Assembly: GCA_039714215.1 (NCBI GenBank) | Contig: JBDLJU010000013.1 | Span: forward strand, 1-24,489 | Source of the DNA: UBA11579 sp039714215 | GTDB taxonomy: Bacteria; Chloroflexota; Anaerolineae; Anaerolineales; UBA11579 | Direction of reading: 5' to 3' | DNA: 24,489 nucleotides | Shown: in pieces, positions 17,538-24,489 of the stretch | Position numbering within the stretch: the stretch's first letter is position 1 | Layout of the letters: each line of letters opens with the position of its first letter | Made by a program: the position numbers and the translations under genes | The notes under the pieces: model-generated | Seen by the model: only the letters and a program-made list of their open reading frames with translations | What the model was told of the DNA's origin: nothing | Database searches by the model: none

Positions 17538-18095
17538 ATGTTTTCTATCAAGGACATCACTAATCCGATGAACCAGATCGAGGATTTTTACGGCGTAATG
17601 GATTATTCCTGGCAATCACTCCGCAAGGAATTTGACGTCGATAGCAGCCTTCCAGATATCAAATGTCTATTCATTGGTGTCAATCTGGAAGATTCGGCAG
17701 CAGGGGCTGAGGGAGTCCTGATCAACATGCTCACCGAAATTACCGAACGCGTTCACAGATTCTCTCCCTGGTACCGCTGCCCTGCCCGTGCGTATGGTCT
17801 GATCTCTTTGCGGGATCCGGCGACTCACAAAGTTTTCTGGAAATTAGCGCCGGAGGCTGTCCAGAGATGGCAGAAGATTCTCGAACCGATCGAGTGTGAG
17901 ATTGCCTACAAATCCAGCTTGATCGAGATGATTATGACGATCGACCAAATTGAGTTTGAACCAAACCAAAAGAGTGTACTGGCCATCTGTGAATGTCAGC
18001 CCCCAAAGGAACTGCTGGTAAACCAACTGTTCCTCGCAGAAGAGGGCGTGATTTGCAACGCCTGTCAGCAGAATTTTTCACCTCTTGCAGCCTAA
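17538..18095 (+). CDS. Unknown 185-residue protein at the end of the hdr-met operon
   Basis: I do not recognise a family. The start follows a strong AGAGGAGG and the gene lies 49 bases after hdrCB, so it is very likely the last gene of the operon. No signal peptide or membrane segment is seen, so the protein should be cytoplasmic. The middle is mixed and amphipathic, with W-Y-R-C-P-A-R near residue 80. The tail has CxC (C151, C153) and, 19 residues on, CxxC (C173, C176), followed by Q-N-F. That spacing suggests a small zinc ribbon or rubredoxin-like metal site. Possible roles are an assembly factor, a regulator or a small redox partner of the Met-Hdr complex. None is shown by the sequence. 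Confidence 0.75.
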   Translation: MFSIKDITNPMNQIEDFYGVMDYSWQSLRKEFDVDSSLPDIKCLFIGVNLEDSAAGAEGVLINMLTEITERVHRFSPWYRCPARAYGLISLRDPATHKVFWKLAPEAVQRWQKILEPIECEIAYKSSLIEMIMTIDQIEFEPNQKSVLAICECQPPKELLVNQLFLAEEGVICNACQQNFSPLAA

Positions 18096-18146
18096 CCAGC
18101 CCGATCTTGTCTATCTATCATCTCTCCAATACAAACCGATTCCCGG

Positions 18147-18167
18147 CGGCAACAATAGCTGTTGCCG
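18147..18167. repeat. Perfect hairpin downstream of the hdr-met operon
   Basis: CGGCAAC and GTTGCCG form seven perfect pairs around a seven-base loop. It is 51 bases past the last operon stop. No U-run follows on either strand, so it may protect the 3' end of the mRNA rather than terminate transcription. Confidence 0.4.
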
Positions 18168-18206
18168 AAGTCCCATTAAATCCAATTGGAATACTGGTGA
18201 AATTCC

Positions 18207-18239
18207 GTTGAGGTATTTTCCAACTCAACCCCATTTTTT
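18207..18239 (+). terminator. Probable intrinsic terminator after the hdr-met operon
   Basis: GTTGAG (18207-18212) pairs with CTCAAC (18224-18229) around an eleven-base loop. CCCA and then six T follow (18234-18239). The stem is only six pairs, so strength is uncertain. It lies 17 bases before the next start codon. Confidence 0.45.
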
Positions 18240-18255
18240 ATGGTAAAAAGTATCT

Positions 18256-19464
18256 ATGGATACAAATAAAATTCCCGCTTTACTCGATAACATCAAAGTA
18301 GTTGATTTGACCAGGGTACTGGCAGGCCCTTACTGCACAATGATGCTCGGCGACCTGGGGGCTGAAGTGATCAAAGTTGAAATGCCTGGCCAGGGTGATG
18401 ATACCCGACATTGGGGTCCTCCTTTTACTGATAGTGGCGAGTCGGCTTATTTTTTGTCCGCGAACCGCAATAAACGCAGCCTGACCCTTAATCTAAAATC
18501 TGAACAGGGTCTGGAAATCCTCAAATTAATTATCGCAAAGGCAGACATCCTCGTAGAAAATTTTAAAACCGGCACACTTGAGAAATGGGGGTTGGATTTT
18601 GAAGCGATGAAGAAAATCAAACCTGATTTGATTTACTGCACAATCACCGGTTATGGCTACACAGGGCCATACAAAAACTTCCCGGGTTACGACTTTATGG
18701 TGCAGGCATTAAGCGGCTTGATGAGCGTCACCGGCCCTGTCGATGGCGATCCAGTCCGTACCGGGATTGCTATCGCTGACCTCGCTACCGGGATGAACGC
18801 CACCAGCGCAATCCTGGCTGCGCTGTTTGCCCGTGAGCGTACCGGTCAGGGCCAGAGAATTGATATGGCGCTTCTCGATTCCCAGGTAGCAATGATGTCC
18901 TATGTCGCCAGCAATTTCCTGGTATCGCAGAATATTCCTGAGCGCCTTGGAAACGGGCATCCCAATATCGTTCCTTACCAATCCTTCCAGGCAAAAGATC
19001 AATATTTCGCATTGGCTGCAGGTAATGACCGTCAGTGGGGAAAACTTTGTGCCGGAATTGGCCAGGATGACTGGACAACAGACCCCCGCTATGCCACCAA
19101 CCGTGCCAGAGTAGAAAATCGCGATGAAATTGTAAGGTTATTAAGTGAAGTATTTATTACAAAAGATGCATCAGACTGGCTGCAAATCTTCGAGGAGATT
19201 GGGATTCCCGCAGCGCCGATTAATAACATGGCACAGGTATTTGAGAACCCCCAGGTGGTGGCCCGTAAACTGCAGCTTGAGGTCCAACATCCTACCGATG
19301 GAACAGTACCCCAGGTTGCCAGCCCATTAAATTTCCCCACAAACCCGGTGACAGTCCGCATCCCTCCACCGTTGCTTGGTGAACACACCGAAGAAATATT
19401 AACTGAATACCTCGATTTTGATAAATCAAAGATTGGGGATCTGCACCAGCAAGGAATTATTTGA
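18256..19464 (+). CDS. Class III (CaiB/BaiF) CoA-transferase
   Basis: A 402-residue family III CoA-transferase, which moves CoA between carboxylic acids through aspartyl-CoA intermediates. The N-terminus has the family motif D-L-T-R-V-L-A-G-P-Y-C-T-M-M-L-G-D-L-G-A-E-V-I-K-V-E. N-R-N-K-R-S near residue 70 and G-Y-G-Y-T-G-P near 132 are typical. D175 in I-A-I-A-D-L-A-T-G fits the catalytic aspartate. Substrate cannot be told. The ribosome site is weak (GGTAAAAAG). It does not belong to the hdr operon, since a terminator-like hairpin lies between. It ends tail to tail with the NmrA-like gene, overlapping it by eight bases. Confidence 0.9.
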   Translation: MDTNKIPALLDNIKVVDLTRVLAGPYCTMMLGDLGAEVIKVEMPGQGDDTRHWGPPFTDSGESAYFLSANRNKRSLTLNLKSEQGLEILKLIIAKADILVENFKTGTLEKWGLDFEAMKKIKPDLIYCTITGYGYTGPYKNFPGYDFMVQALSGLMSVTGPVDGDPVRTGIAIADLATGMNATSAILAALFARERTGQGQRIDMALLDSQVAMMSYVASNFLVSQNIPERLGNGHPNIVPYQSFQAKDQYFALAAGNDRQWGKLCAGIGQDDWTTDPRYATNRARVENRDEIVRLLSEVFITKDASDWLQIFEEIGIPAAPINNMAQVFENPQVVARKLQLEVQHPTDGTVPQVASPLNFPTNPVTVRIPPPLLGEHTEEILTEYLDFDKSKIGDLHQQGII

Positions 19465-20320
19465 TTTCCCGATCAGGCAGCTCTCTTGATAAAAATCCCT
19501 CGAAACTTGTTGGCTTTCGCCCCAATAAATTTTCGAGGGATTTTGAGTTCCCCATAAAATTAAATTTATTGTAATAGCTAAACATTTTAGTAAGCGTATT
19601 GATTTGATACTCCCCCAGGCCTGTTTGTTCTGCCTGCTGCTGCCATTCCGCAATTGGGATCTCTTCCGCAACCACATCTCGTTCGAGGTTTAAAGAAAGC
19701 TGCTCGGCGATTTCAATCTGCGACAGGTAGCTCGGCCCCACCAGCTCGTAAGTCCCACCGAAATATCCTTCATTTATCAAAGAATCAGCAGCTGCTTCAG
19801 CGACATCATCTAAATCAACCATGCTCACTCGCGTCTCAACATTGTATGGAATTCGATAGACACCGCTGCGTTTTACCTTATTGAGCTGACCGAGCACATT
19901 TTGCATATATGCAGTCGGTTGGAAAATGGTGAAATTGAGTCCAGAACCGATCAAGATTTCCTCAACTCGAAGTTTGTTCCAATGGTGCGGCATTACTTCG
20001 ATTTGGGGGTGAAATACTGAATGGAATACAAAACGTTCAACTTTCCCGCGGCAAGCAGAAATCAAGGATTGCCCAATAGCAACTTCATCAGGATGCATAT
20101 TTGGGCAAATGTGGTAGACAGCACAAACCCCTTCAACAGCCCTCTCCAGATCTGCAGAAGACCTCAGATCTCCGATGAAAGCCTGCCCGGCACCCAGGTT
20201 GATCAGCAAATCAGCCTGCACCTGGCTTCGGACAAAAGCACGAATTTGTCGTCCGCTTCTTTGCAAAGCATTGATTATAGCTCTTCCGGTTTTTCCAGCA
20301 GCCCCGGTAATTAATATCAT
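19457..20320 (-). CDS. NmrA-like atypical short-chain dehydrogenase family protein
   Basis: A 287-residue Rossmann protein with T-G-A-A-G-K-T-G-R at residues 5-13 for NAD(P) binding and an R-A-F-V-R segment just after the second strand, a common NADP(H) feature. H-S-V-F-H-P and P-H-H-W-N-K near residues 99-117 are typical of NmrA-like proteins, which replace the classical YxxxK pair. Members are quinone or aldehyde reductases or redox sensors, so function is open. The start follows GGAGGAGAG and overlaps the DUF2877 stop (ATGA). It is the last gene of the minus-strand cluster and its 3' end overlaps the CoA-transferase gene. Confidence 0.82.
   Translation of the reverse strand: MILITGAAGKTGRAIINALQRSGRQIRAFVRSQVQADLLINLGAGQAFIGDLRSSADLERAVEGVCAVYHICPNMHPDEVAIGQSLISACRGKVERFVFHSVFHPQIEVMPHHWNKLRVEEILIGSGLNFTIFQPTAYMQNVLGQLNKVKRSGVYRIPYNVETRVSMVDLDDVAEAAADSLINEGYFGGTYELVGPSYLSQIEIAEQLSLNLERDVVAEEIPIAEWQQQAEQTGLGEYQINTLTKMFSYYNKFNFMGNSKSLENLLGRKPTSFEGFLSRELPDREIK
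19492..19544. repeat. Long inverted repeat, possible bidirectional terminator inside a gene end
   Basis: AAAATCCCTCGAAA (19492-19505) and TTTCGAGGGATTTT (19531-19544) are perfect 14-base arms. Inside them TTGTTGG (19507-19513) and CCAATAA (19522-19528) add seven more pairs, one a wobble, with an eight-base loop. Both strands end in TTTT. It begins 28 bases after the CoA-transferase stop and lies within the last 30 codons of the NmrA-like gene. Confidence 0.6.
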
Positions 20321-21183
20321 CTCTCCTCCAAAATTTTCAACGCCTGAACGAATCCACAGATTGCGTCAGCCCCAGATGTTGCTCCGATTAATAGAATTTC
20401 ATTCGTCGCATTCATTATTTTTTCTTCATTTTGCTCAATGACCGCATTGATAAATTTATGCCACGGCTCCCCTGTTTCTCCAGCGACCGCGGCCGCCAAC
20501 CAGGCCCGCGACAATGAGGTGGTCCGCCTGGCGGCGCCAGTCCAGATCGACTCTGCAGTTGAGACTGCCTCTTCTCGGCGCAGCACAGCCCATAAGGCAT
20601 AAATTACGCCGACCAAAAAATCATCCCCGCTGGGAGTTAGTCCAACACCTAAGCCGGCTAAGGATCCGGCCGCACTGATCAACTTTCCCTCATCTTGTTT
20701 CATCAGCGCATCAAGCAGCAAGCTGCTCCCGGATTCCATTTTCGAATAAAATTTGGTTTGGTTGAGTATTTTTTCAGGATAAAAAACTTCAATAAACCCT
20801 TCTTTAACACCAACTTCCGAAAGCTGTCCTTCAATTTGAATGATCAGGTAATTTGTGCTGGCCTTTGGGAAGGCAACCCAATTGGGAACCGGATTCCAAA
20901 TTTGACAACCTTTCGTAGAAAATATATTCCGCCCAACTTTCAAGCTTTGGTCCTTGAAAGAAATTTGGTCCTCAATACCAATCGCGTGTGCAAAATTAAC
21001 TGCTTCGACCACCAACGAAAAGGGGCCATTCCCGATCTTTTCAGCCACAATTGAAAGTATTTGATCGCTGTTATCGGTTAAATTCAATACATCAGGAAAA
21101 ATGTTTAATACCCGACCATTTTCAATCTGGTCAAGCCAGTTTAGCGTTTTTGGTGAAGCAGTCAGTACCGAAATTTCCGGCAT
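20317..21183 (-). CDS. DUF2877 protein (AllH/YlbF-like)
   Basis: A 288-residue protein recognised by the DUF2877 signature L-A-G-L-G-V-G-L-T-P-S-G-D-D-F-L-V-G near residue 180. The family includes YlbF (AllH), associated with carbamoyl transfer from oxamate in allantoin breakdown, together with FdrA and YlbE. Those partners are not in the window. The ATG is five bases after the molybdenum hydroxylase stop with only a weak ribosome site, so it probably depends on translational coupling. The pairing with a xanthine-dehydrogenase-like gene hints at purine or other N-heterocycle catabolism, without proof. Confidence 0.75.
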   Translation of the reverse strand: MPEISVLTASPKTLNWLDQIENGRVLNIFPDVLNLTDNSDQILSIVAEKIGNGPFSLVVEAVNFAHAIGIEDQISFKDQSLKVGRNIFSTKGCQIWNPVPNWVAFPKASTNYLIIQIEGQLSEVGVKEGFIEVFYPEKILNQTKFYSKMESGSSLLLDALMKQDEGKLISAAGSLAGLGVGLTPSGDDFLVGVIYALWAVLRREEAVSTAESIWTGAARRTTSLSRAWLAAAVAGETGEPWHKFINAVIEQNEEKIMNATNEILLIGATSGADAICGFVQALKILEER

Positions 21184-21188
21184 GCAGC

Positions 21189-23534
21189 TTACTTCTTTTT
21201 GGCTTCTTCAGTTAATTCCCATAAACGGTTGGGGCTGATTGGGATTTCTTTAATCTCAAGATCAACCATTCCATCAAGTGCGTCCTCAACCGCCTGGAGA
21301 AACAGCGGTGCGACAGGGATTGCGCCAGCTTCCCCTGCTCCTTTAGTCCCCAAAGGATTTAGCGGCGAGGGGGTAGATTGATGTCCAATTTCAATCCGGG
21401 GCACATCCAGTGCGGTGGGGAGTAAATAATCCATCAGTGAGGCGTTCAGCAGCTGGCCTGTTTCGTCAAACACCAACTGCTCATAAAACGCATTCCCGAT
21501 CCCCTGAGCAATCCCTCCCTGCACCTGCCCATCTACAATCAACGGATTGATTACTTCACCGCAGTCATGGACGGATACATACCGCTGGATCTCTACCAGC
21601 ATAGTTTCTGGGTCGACCTCAACAATCATTGCGTGCGCACCAGAAGCAGTTGCCCCCATCTCAGGACCGAAATACTCGGTAGCCTCCAACCCGGGTACAG
21701 TTCCAGGTTTGACTGCGCCCCGAAGGGGGTTAGATTTTAACGCCAGATCACCAAGGCTCAACTTTTGAGAGGGAACATCGCTGACGAAAACCGTGCCATC
21801 CGCAATCTCTAATTCTTCTTCAGGCGCTTCAAGCAGCTCGCTGGCAAGAGCAAGTACCTTCGCTCTAACTTTGACCGCTGCTTCATGGATCGCGCTGCCA
21901 GCGACGACAGCCCCGCGGCTGGCGAAAGTCCCAACCCCCCAGTGGAATTGATCCGTGTCACCAGTGACAATATCGACATCCTCAACGTTTACACCAAGCT
22001 GATCGGCAACAATTTGCGCAAAGCTGGTGAAATGGCCCTGTCCCTGGGTACCGATTCCGGTTACCACACTCACTTTTCCATTGTTTTGTACCTGCACCCT
22101 GGCGCCTTCATAAGGTCCAATCCCAGTACCTTCCACATAACACACCAAACCTAGTCCAACATATTTCCCGTCAGCCTGGGCTTTTGGTTTTATATTTTTG
22201 TAGAAATCATGATAATCAATCATTTCAATTGCTTTATCAAGGATCGGTTCATAGTTGCCGCTGTCATAGGTCAGCTCAGTAAAATCCTGGTAAATAATCT
22301 CGTGTTTGTGGGGGAACTGGTCAGGCGGAATTAAATTCTTCCGCCTGATCTCAGTTTTATCAATTTTTAGTTCTTTGGCAGCGATGTCTAACAAACGCTC
22401 CATCACAAACACGCCATGCTGGCGACCCGCACCGCGGTAGGGACTCACGATCGGTTTGTTTGTAAAGGTCACAGAGAATTCAGAATAGTAATTGGGCACC
22501 AGGTACATGCCGAGCAAGGTGCACTGTGAATTGATTGGCACCGTGAGGCCATAGGGATCATAAGCTCCTGTATCGTGCCAGAACACATCTTTGACGCCCA
22601 GGATTCTGCCGTCTTTGGTCAGCGCTATCTCGACTTCGTGGGTTTGTCCGCGCTCCTGAGTGGTGGAATAAAAATTTTCCTGGCGGTCTTCGATCCATTT
22701 AACCGGACGGCCAAGCTGCATCGAAATCCAGGGGATTAACATTTCTTCAGGATACATCATCAGGATTTTTGGTCCAAATCCACCCCCGATAAACGGTGCA
22801 ATTAACCTGATTTGGTGGCCTGATAATCCAAGGATTCCAGCGAGTATGTTCCGGATGCTGACCGGGGCCTGGGTCGTATCCCACATCGTCAGTTTTCCAG
22901 CCCGAGAATCCCAATCTGCGACGATACCCCGGTTCTCCATCGCGGAAGCGGTGCCGCGGTCGTAGAGCATATCCCGGGTGATGATCACATCAGCCTCAGA
23001 CCGGGCCTTTTCGTAATCTCCTTTGGTCTGGACGACATGTGCGGCGAGATTACTCTCCAGGTCTTCATGGATTAAACTGGCACCTGCTTCGAGAGAAAGT
23101 TTAGGGTCGACATTCGCAGGCAGCGGATCGAAATTGATCACAATATCATGGACAGCATCTTCGGCAATATAACGGCTTTCTGCGACAACACATACGATCG
23201 CCTCACCCACGTGCCTGACTTTATCTTTCGCCAGGTTTGAGTGCAGGCGCTCATGGAAAACCAGCCCTTCAATCGGCGGCGGGGAGACATTTAAAACCCC
23301 TTGACGCCAGTAATCACCCAGGTCTTCAGCAGTATATACTGCCGCAACCCCCTCTCGTTTCCTGGCAGCGGAGACATCAATATCAAGAATCCGAGCATGC
23401 GAGTAGGGGCTGCGGTAGTAGGCCGCATACAACATCCCGGGAAGTTTAACGTCATCAACAAAAAGGGCCTGGCCGGTTAACAAGCGACCGTCTTCATTAC
23501 GTTTAACTCGCTGTCCAAAGAATTTTTTGTCCAT
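21189..23534 (-). CDS. Xanthine dehydrogenase/CoxL-like molybdenum-binding subunit
   Basis: A 781-residue large subunit of the xanthine oxidase family, which binds molybdopterin cytosine dinucleotide and hydroxylates a carbon with water. Visible landmarks are G-G-G-F-G in the molybdopterin-binding region, P-Y-R-G-A-G-R at 365-371, G-Q-G-H-F-T-S-F-A-Q, and the catalytic glutamate E735 in G-A-G-E-A-G. P-Y-R-G-A-G-R is the form II pattern; true CO dehydrogenase has a Cys in A-Y-R-C-S-F-R, so CO is not the substrate. The FAD and [2Fe-2S] subunits are not adjacent in this window. AGGAG lies seven bases before the ATG. Full length; substrate unknown. Confidence 0.88.
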   Translation of the reverse strand: MDKKFFGQRVKRNEDGRLLTGQALFVDDVKLPGMLYAAYYRSPYSHARILDIDVSAARKREGVAAVYTAEDLGDYWRQGVLNVSPPPIEGLVFHERLHSNLAKDKVRHVGEAIVCVVAESRYIAEDAVHDIVINFDPLPANVDPKLSLEAGASLIHEDLESNLAAHVVQTKGDYEKARSEADVIITRDMLYDRGTASAMENRGIVADWDSRAGKLTMWDTTQAPVSIRNILAGILGLSGHQIRLIAPFIGGGFGPKILMMYPEEMLIPWISMQLGRPVKWIEDRQENFYSTTQERGQTHEVEIALTKDGRILGVKDVFWHDTGAYDPYGLTVPINSQCTLLGMYLVPNYYSEFSVTFTNKPIVSPYRGAGRQHGVFVMERLLDIAAKELKIDKTEIRRKNLIPPDQFPHKHEIIYQDFTELTYDSGNYEPILDKAIEMIDYHDFYKNIKPKAQADGKYVGLGLVCYVEGTGIGPYEGARVQVQNNGKVSVVTGIGTQGQGHFTSFAQIVADQLGVNVEDVDIVTGDTDQFHWGVGTFASRGAVVAGSAIHEAAVKVRAKVLALASELLEAPEEELEIADGTVFVSDVPSQKLSLGDLALKSNPLRGAVKPGTVPGLEATEYFGPEMGATASGAHAMIVEVDPETMLVEIQRYVSVHDCGEVINPLIVDGQVQGGIAQGIGNAFYEQLVFDETGQLLNASLMDYLLPTALDVPRIEIGHQSTPSPLNPLGTKGAGEAGAIPVAPLFLQAVEDALDGMVDLEIKEIPISPNRLWELTEEAKKK

Positions 23535-23574
23535 CGCATGCTCCTGATAACGGGTAATTTTTCCTCTTCAACGT

Positions 23575-23616
23575 CATTACTGGTTCCCGATAACATTCAA
23601 TCGGGAACCAGTAATG
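23575..23616. repeat. Perfect 17-base-pair hairpin between cyclase and molybdenum subunit genes
   Basis: CATTACTGGTTCCCGAT (23575-23591) is followed by the eight-base loop AACATTCA and an exact inverted copy (23600-23616). It fills about half of the 89-base gap between the two minus-strand genes. No immediate U-run follows on the minus strand, so an RNA-processing or stabilising hairpin or an operator is as likely as a terminator. Confidence 0.7.
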
Positions 23617-23623
23617 TTGGTTT

Positions 23624-24409
23624 CTATTCTTCTACCAAAGCAATCGCCCGGCAGAACGCAGCTTCGCCGCCCTTGAACTTCCAGGGAAGCGCACCGATGG
23701 TGAGCCGCTTATTGTGGAGTTCAGGATTGCCAATTTCGCCACCCAGGTTTTCTACATGCACACAATCATGCGGGAAGAGTGCGTTATGGGTCAGTTGGTA
23801 TGCTTCATCCGGGAACAGCTCATCAATTTTATCTGCGCCGAACTTCTTTTCAACAATCGCACGCACCTTCGCCCAGTGCTCTAGACCGCCTTTACCAAGG
23901 AATCGTCCAATTGGCAGGTTCATCGGATGGTCAGTGGAAATCATATCCACACCCCACAGATGAATTTTCTTGTCCAACAGCCAATCACAGATGCTGTGGT
24001 GCGGTCCTGGGTGGCGAAGGATATATCGCTCTTCGTCACCTTCTGGTGCCAGGAAAGTGTATTTCGACCATCCGGTATAGATAAATAAAATGTCGCCATC
24101 TTGCACATCAACCCGCTCTTCGATCATCTCGGGAGTAAAGATATCCAGGTCATCGAGCGCGTCGCTCAAATCTACGATCACTCCAGGACCAAGCAGCCAT
24201 TCCAACGGAAGCTCATCGATTGTTTTGCCATTGGTGACAAAATGGCGCGGGGCATCTAGATGGGTGCCCATATGGTTGGAGGTCTGGATGTATTGGGCGT
24301 TAACGCCCTGCTCCGATTTTCTTTTGATGTACTTCACTTCAAATGGCGGGTAAAATGGCCAGAATGAGCAATCCTGGTTCAACGGTTGTGACAAATCATA
24401 AATCTTCAT
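23624..24409 (-). CDS. Cyclase family metal-dependent hydrolase (kynurenine formamidase-like fold)
   Basis: A 261-residue protein with the family motif H46-M-G-T-H50-L-D52-A-P-R-H56, whose histidines and aspartate hold the metal ions. The N-terminus I-Y-D-L-S-Q-P-L is also typical. The family includes arylformamidases, isatin hydrolase and other amide or lactam hydrolases. W-G-V-D-M-I-S-T-D-H-P near residue 152 is a conserved second-shell segment. The start follows GAGGAGA. It precedes the molybdenum hydroxylase gene in transcription, so it may open a ring or amide made or used by that enzyme. Substrate is not evident. Confidence 0.85.
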   Translation of the reverse strand: MKIYDLSQPLNQDCSFWPFYPPFEVKYIKRKSEQGVNAQYIQTSNHMGTHLDAPRHFVTNGKTIDELPLEWLLGPGVIVDLSDALDDLDIFTPEMIEERVDVQDGDILFIYTGWSKYTFLAPEGDEERYILRHPGPHHSICDWLLDKKIHLWGVDMISTDHPMNLPIGRFLGKGGLEHWAKVRAIVEKKFGADKIDELFPDEAYQLTHNALFPHDCVHVENLGGEIGNPELHNKRLTIGALPWKFKGGEAAFCRAIALVEE

Positions 24410-24429
24410 TTAAGTTTCTCCTCAATTTC

Positions 24430-24489
24430 CTATAGATATTTTTCTGCAAATGCAACTAATGCATCTTCAAATACGGACATCGGCGGCCG
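24430..24489 (-). CDS. C-terminal fragment of an unknown gene (partial)
   Basis: The last 19 codons of a frame open to the window edge, ending at TAG (24430-24432), encode M-S-V-F-E-D-A-L-V-A-F-A-E-K-Y-L at the C-terminus. The spacing of 20 bases to the cyclase start and the shared strand suggest an operon. Too short to assign. Confidence 0.45.
   Translation of the reverse strand, partial: RPPMSVFEDALVAFAEKYL

Noticed and set aside
18147..18167. Intrinsic terminator
   Set aside because: The stem is perfect but no U-run follows on either strand, so it is listed only as a hairpin.
18181..18190. TCCAATTGGA palindrome before the CoA-transferase as an operator
   Set aside because: Ten bases only, and symmetry does not extend; such short palindromes are common by chance.
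21189..23534. Aerobic-type CO dehydrogenase large subunit
   Set aside because: The active-site loop reads P-Y-R-G-A-G-R, not the A-Y-R-C-S-F-R with the copper-ligating Cys of true CoxL.

Overview
The window comes from a strictly anaerobic, selenocysteine-using bacterium whose folate branch of the Wood-Ljungdahl pathway appears wired to heterodisulfide-reductase (Hdr) type electron bifurcation. Base composition is moderate, Shine-Dalgarno sequences are bacterial and genes are tightly packed. The lineage cannot be fixed from sequence alone. A Chloroflexota-like or related sediment anaerobe would fit, but that is a guess.

Left arm (1-5027, minus strand): two overlapping hdrA-type genes. Each is interrupted by one in-frame TGA at exactly the same place in the conserved D-C-A-A-x-I-L-T-P-K-M segment, where HdrA proteins carry cysteine. 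In both, the frame continues without a break and a hairpin follows 15-16 bases after the TGA. I read both as selenoproteins. The outer gene (1-3003, running off the window) also carries an inserted GltD/NfnB-like NAD(P)H-flavin domain.

Divergent control region (5028-5582): AT-rich, with three CRP/FNR-type half-site pairs, a good sigma70-like promoter for the right-hand operon and a leader of about 190 bases.

Central operon (5583-18095, plus strand): tandem HdrA; mvhD (Cys form); a giant HdrA-GltD-HdrA fusion; a second mvhD with an in-frame TGA at the residue that is Cys69 in its paralogue; metV; metF; an HdrC-HdrB fusion; and a small unknown protein with a CxC...CxxC tail. This resembles the acetogen MetFV-HdrABC-MvhD complex, but with extra HdrA modules, built-in NAD(P)H domains and parallel Cys and Sec versions of HdrA and MvhD. 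The likely job is coupling methylene-tetrahydrofolate reduction (or its reverse) to NAD(P)H and ferredoxin through HdrA flavins.

Right arm (18256-24489): a class III CoA-transferase on the plus strand meets, tail to tail, a minus-strand cluster. That cluster reads, in transcription order: the last codons of an unknown gene, a metal-dependent cyclase/hydrolase, a xanthine-dehydrogenase/CoxL-like molybdenum subunit, a DUF2877 protein and an NmrA-like NAD(P)-binding protein. It looks like a separate catabolic unit for a heterocyclic or carboxylic substrate, which I cannot name. Two strong inverted repeats lie here (19492-19544 and 23575-23616).

No tRNA, rRNA, CRISPR array, insertion sequence or selenocysteine machinery gene (selA, selB, selC, selD) was seen.
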